34,917 nucleotides of DNA, from positions 1 to 34,917 of the forward strand of contig NZ_KE384298.1 of the NCBI RefSeq assembly GCF_000425045.1, read 5' to 3'. The notes below the pieces were generated by a model, which saw only the letters and a program-made list of their open reading frames with translations, made no database searches and had not been told where the DNA came from. The number at the start of each line of letters is the position of its first letter. Within the stretch, counting starts at the first letter, position 1. This DNA comes from Acidaminococcus intestini DSM 21505 (GTDB lineage: Bacteria; Bacillota; Negativicutes; Acidaminococcales; Acidaminococcaceae). The position numbers were made by a program, and so were the translations under genes. This document shows positions 32,616 to 34,917 of the stretch, in pieces.

Positions 32616-32737
32616 TCTCCTGCGCCCAGCTTATGAAAGAGGAAGGGGGTTACAATCCTCGTCCCATATGGGCTCATCTACTTTGTCGCCCACGATTTCA
32701 CTTTTTCAACGTACACACGTCTTTTGAAGCCGCGTAA

Positions 32738-32774
32738 TCAGAAAAAGGCTGCAAAGCGATGCTTTGCAGCCTTT
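32738..32774 (-). terminator. Rho-independent terminator of the trimeric autotransporter gene
   Basis: AAAGGCTGCAAAGC (32744-32757) pairs perfectly with GCTTTGCAGCCTTT (32761-32774) around a three-base loop. On the minus strand TTTTTC follows. It begins seven bases after the adhesin stop codon. Confidence 0.92.
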
Positions 32775-32781
32775 CTTACGC

Positions 32782-34917
32782 TTACTTTTGCGTGATCAGG
32801 CGTTTCAGGTCGAGGAGTTCTTTTTCAAGACTATCAATTTTATTTGCCTGGATTTTCAGCATTTCATCTTGATGTTCAATCTTGGCGTTCTGGTCCATGA
32901 TGGTCTGCTGCATGGCAAGCGGACTAGCCTTTGGCTTCCGGCCCTTTGTGCCAAAGCGGAAAGTGACACCGCCACTCATCATGGCATCGCCGTTGCCAAG
33001 GGTGCCGCCAAGGTTATACATGACATCTTCATTCGGACGGTAGAACAGGCCAAGGGCCGCTGCATTGGCCGCTTTATAGTGACCATAACCGAGAGCAAAA
33101 TCAAATTTGCTGTCCGGATCCCATTCCAGGGGATGGAGCGCTGCCAGGGCGGCTGCGCCAGCGCCAGCACGGCTCACTTCGTGGGTCATGCGGCTATTGA
33201 GGCTCTCTACGCGGTGATCAACATAATCCACATTAGCTGCACTCGTCGGATCGCTTGGATCTGTGGCAATTCCGGTAATGGTCCTCGTGACACCATCTTT
33301 ACCACGAACATCGATGGTCTTTGCCGTCCCAGTCTGATCGATATTGATGGTCACGCCATCGGTTTTCATAAGGGTATTTCCATCCACCTCTTTAAGAGCG
33401 TTATAGAGAGTGTCGCCGCTGATGAGCCGATGGTCACCGCTTTGGGATTCGCCCGTGCCAAGCTTCTTCTGCCAGCTTGTAACATCGGAATCCGTGAGAT
33501 TTCCTGCATCGCGGTCGGCCTTCTTATCCATGTCCTCTTTCATGACATCTTTGATGGCACTGTCATCAACGTTAACGGCATAGGAAATGTTGCCATTTGT
33601 CTCCGTCTTCGTCGTTACGGTCGTGTTCTTCCCATTGACGACCTTCACCGCATCCTGGGCAAGGTTCTTGATTGTCGTCTTTCCTTCATCCGTAACGTTG
33701 GAAAGATCCGTCTTGGCATAATTGTTGTCCAGATTATCGGTGATGTTCTTGATGCTTGTAATATTGTCTGTGTTCTTCTTCACCTGGTCATCAAGGTTCT
33801 TCAGGTTCTCTCCTGCAGTTGCATCCTTCTTGACGTAGGTGCCGTCTTCGCTGACGCGGGTTTCATCCTTGATGGCTTTTGCCACCGTATCGCCCGTCAC
33901 AAGACGGTTGTCACTTTCTTTCACCTCGCCCGTACCAATGGCCTTTCCCCAGCTTTCGGCATTCTTCTTCTGGTCTTCTTCGGAAGCGGCCGTTCCGTCG
34001 GCGTTCTTGAGGTTGCTGCCAATGTTCGAAGCATCGATGTTAGCTTTCTTGTCAAGATTTTTGTTTGTATCCTGCGAAGCCTTATTTAGGGCATCGTAGA
34101 CTGTATCGCCCGTCACAAGACCGCTGTTCCCTTCTTCGACCTTGCCGTCACTGGCCACATCGACCTTGAAGGTTTTCACCCCATCCACCTCACGGGAGGA
34201 AACAGTCGTATAGGACCCATTTTCCATATCGATGGTGCCTTTGGCGAGGTTCTTGATGACCGTCTTACCGGCATCGGTGATGTTCGTCAAATTCGTTAGG
34301 TCCGTAATGTTCTTCGCATTAGTACCCACCTGTTTATCAAGGGCAAGGAGGTTGTCACCAGTGGTACTCGCCATCTTGACATAGGTGCCATCTTCCTTCG
34401 GACGCACTTCCGTATAGACCGTTCCGCCCGTTACAAGCTGGCCATTATTTTTATCAATGGTGCCCGTACCAACGGCGCTGCCCCAAGCGTTGAGGTTCTG
34501 CTGGATGGCATCATCCGAAGCAGCCGTCGAGCCATCGTCCCCTTTGAGGTTCTTGCCGACGTTCGACGCATCAATATCAGCCTTGTTACTGACCTTCGTA
34601 TCCATGTCAGTATCGATGGCATTTTTGGCATCCTCAATGGCGTTATACACGGTATCACCGGAGACGAGGTTTGCGTCGTCTTTTGCGACCTTACCATCAT
34701 TCTTTGCAGAGACAGTGTACGTAACGGAAGAACCGTCCGTCGCTTTTTCCATCTGCACTTCTACGCGGTCGCCGGCTTTTACTGTGATGGCCCCTACAGC
34801 AGCTTTCTTGATGACCGTTTGCCCGTCAGCTGTAATATTGGAAAGATCTTTCAGGTTCCTAATATCTGTCGCGTTGCTCGCAATGTTCGACGTATTGGTG
34901 GAGATGTTGTCGGCATT
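32782..34917 (-). CDS. Trimeric autotransporter adhesin (YadA-like), C-terminal part; start lies beyond the window
   Basis: 711 residues are visible and the frame is still open at the right edge, so the signal peptide and head are outside. Most of it is a modular stalk: LVTGDTVY-type motifs recur at least five times, DIDASNVG-type motifs two to three times, and EDGTYVK twice, in units of roughly 170-200 residues rich in Asn, Asp, Thr and Lys with no Cys. VDYVDHRVESLNSRM leads into the YadA anchor (about 585-655: GAGAAALAALHPLEWDPDSK to GGVTFRFG), whose four strands from three chains form the outer-membrane barrel. Unusually, 55 further residues follow the barrel and form a heptad coiled coil. 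It implies a diderm envelope and a role in adhesion. Monocistronic at its 3' end. Confidence 0.93.
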   Translation of the reverse strand, partial: NADNISTNTSNIASNATDIRNLKDLSNITADGQTVIKKAAVGAITVKAGDRVEVQMEKATDGSSVTYTVSAKNDGKVAKDDANLVSGDTVYNAIEDAKNAIDTDMDTKVSNKADIDASNVGKNLKGDDGSTAASDDAIQQNLNAWGSAVGTGTIDKNNGQLVTGGTVYTEVRPKEDGTYVKMASTTGDNLLALDKQVGTNAKNITDLTNLTNITDAGKTVIKNLAKGTIDMENGSYTTVSSREVDGVKTFKVDVASDGKVEEGNSGLVTGDTVYDALNKASQDTNKNLDKKANIDASNIGSNLKNADGTAASEEDQKKNAESWGKAIGTGEVKESDNRLVTGDTVAKAIKDETRVSEDGTYVKKDATAGENLKNLDDQVKKNTDNITSIKNITDNLDNNYAKTDLSNVTDEGKTTIKNLAQDAVKVVNGKNTTVTTKTETNGNISYAVNVDDSAIKDVMKEDMDKKADRDAGNLTDSDVTSWQKKLGTGESQSGDHRLISGDTLYNALKEVDGNTLMKTDGVTINIDQTGTAKTIDVRGKDGVTRTITGIATDPSDPTSAANVDYVDHRVESLNSRMTHEVSRAGAGAAALAALHPLEWDPDSKFDFALGYGHYKAANAAALGLFYRPNEDVMYNLGGTLGNGDAMMSGGVTFRFGTKGRKPKASPLAMQQTIMDQNAKIEHQDEMLKIQANKIDSLEKELLDLKRLITQK

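Overview
The window looks like core chromosome of a diderm Firmicute (Negativicutes), most likely in the Acidaminococcaceae/Veillonellaceae range. The gene orders are Firmicute-like: trmK-nif3, ptsH-ptsI, miaB-mutS-mutL-miaA-hfq, and hrcA-grpE-dnaK-dnaJ behind a CIRCE operator. They sit beside a YadA-type trimeric autotransporter, which needs an outer membrane. An oxaloacetate-decarboxylase-type carboxyltransferase and a meso-diaminopimelate dehydrogenase fit an anaerobic gut-type fermenter. The genus is inferred, not proven. I saw no rRNA, tRNA, CRISPR array, intact insertion sequence or prophage.

Layout: almost everything reads on the minus strand, so transcription runs from high to low coordinates. 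(1) 162-2596: trmK, nif3-like and a YhaM-type HD exoribonuclease. (2) 2712-2912: a plus-strand remnant resembling a TetR-type regulator C-terminus. (3) 3070-5720: ptsH, ptsI and a kinase-like gene. (4) 5910-7262: a biotin-dependent carboxyltransferase subunit. (5) 7590-8576: ddh. (6) 8996-19677: a tight nine-gene run miaB-mutS-mutL-RsmJ-like methyltransferase-miaA-hfq-xerD-polysaccharide deacetylase-like-htpX. (7) 19.72-20.93 kb: a candidate structured small RNA and an orphan LytTR regulator, the only clear plus-strand gene. (8) 20936-22763: a Y-family polymerase and YolD-like partner behind a LexA-type box. (9) 22889-24232: a MATE transporter. (10) 24330-25660: a stand-alone AICAR transformylase under a ZTP (pfl) riboswitch. 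(11) 25.68-26.38 kb: a repeat-rich gene-free stretch. (12) 26386-31221: the HrcA/CIRCE heat-shock operon. (13) 31362-32501: hemW. (14) 32782 to the right edge: a trimeric autotransporter adhesin whose N-terminus lies outside the window.

The least explained structure is a dispersed intergenic repeat of about 95 bp. It has four near-complete copies (7490-7589, 8897-8993, 25676-25767, 25829-25924) and three partial ones (near 7394, 25990 and 32571). Each full copy encodes two hairpins whose loop-proximal cores are conserved (CATTG/CAATG and CGATTT) while the outer stem bases differ between copies and mostly keep pairing. That pattern suggests selection on, or mobility through, a folded RNA or single-stranded DNA form. 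Two copies lie directly against the stop codons of ddh and htpX.

Other points of note are an HPr with His15 but Arg in place of regulatory Ser46, a kinase-like protein with a non-canonical catalytic loop beside it, a LytTR regulator whose phospho-acceptor Asp is replaced by Gln, and an adhesin carrying a 55-residue coiled-coil tail after its YadA barrel.
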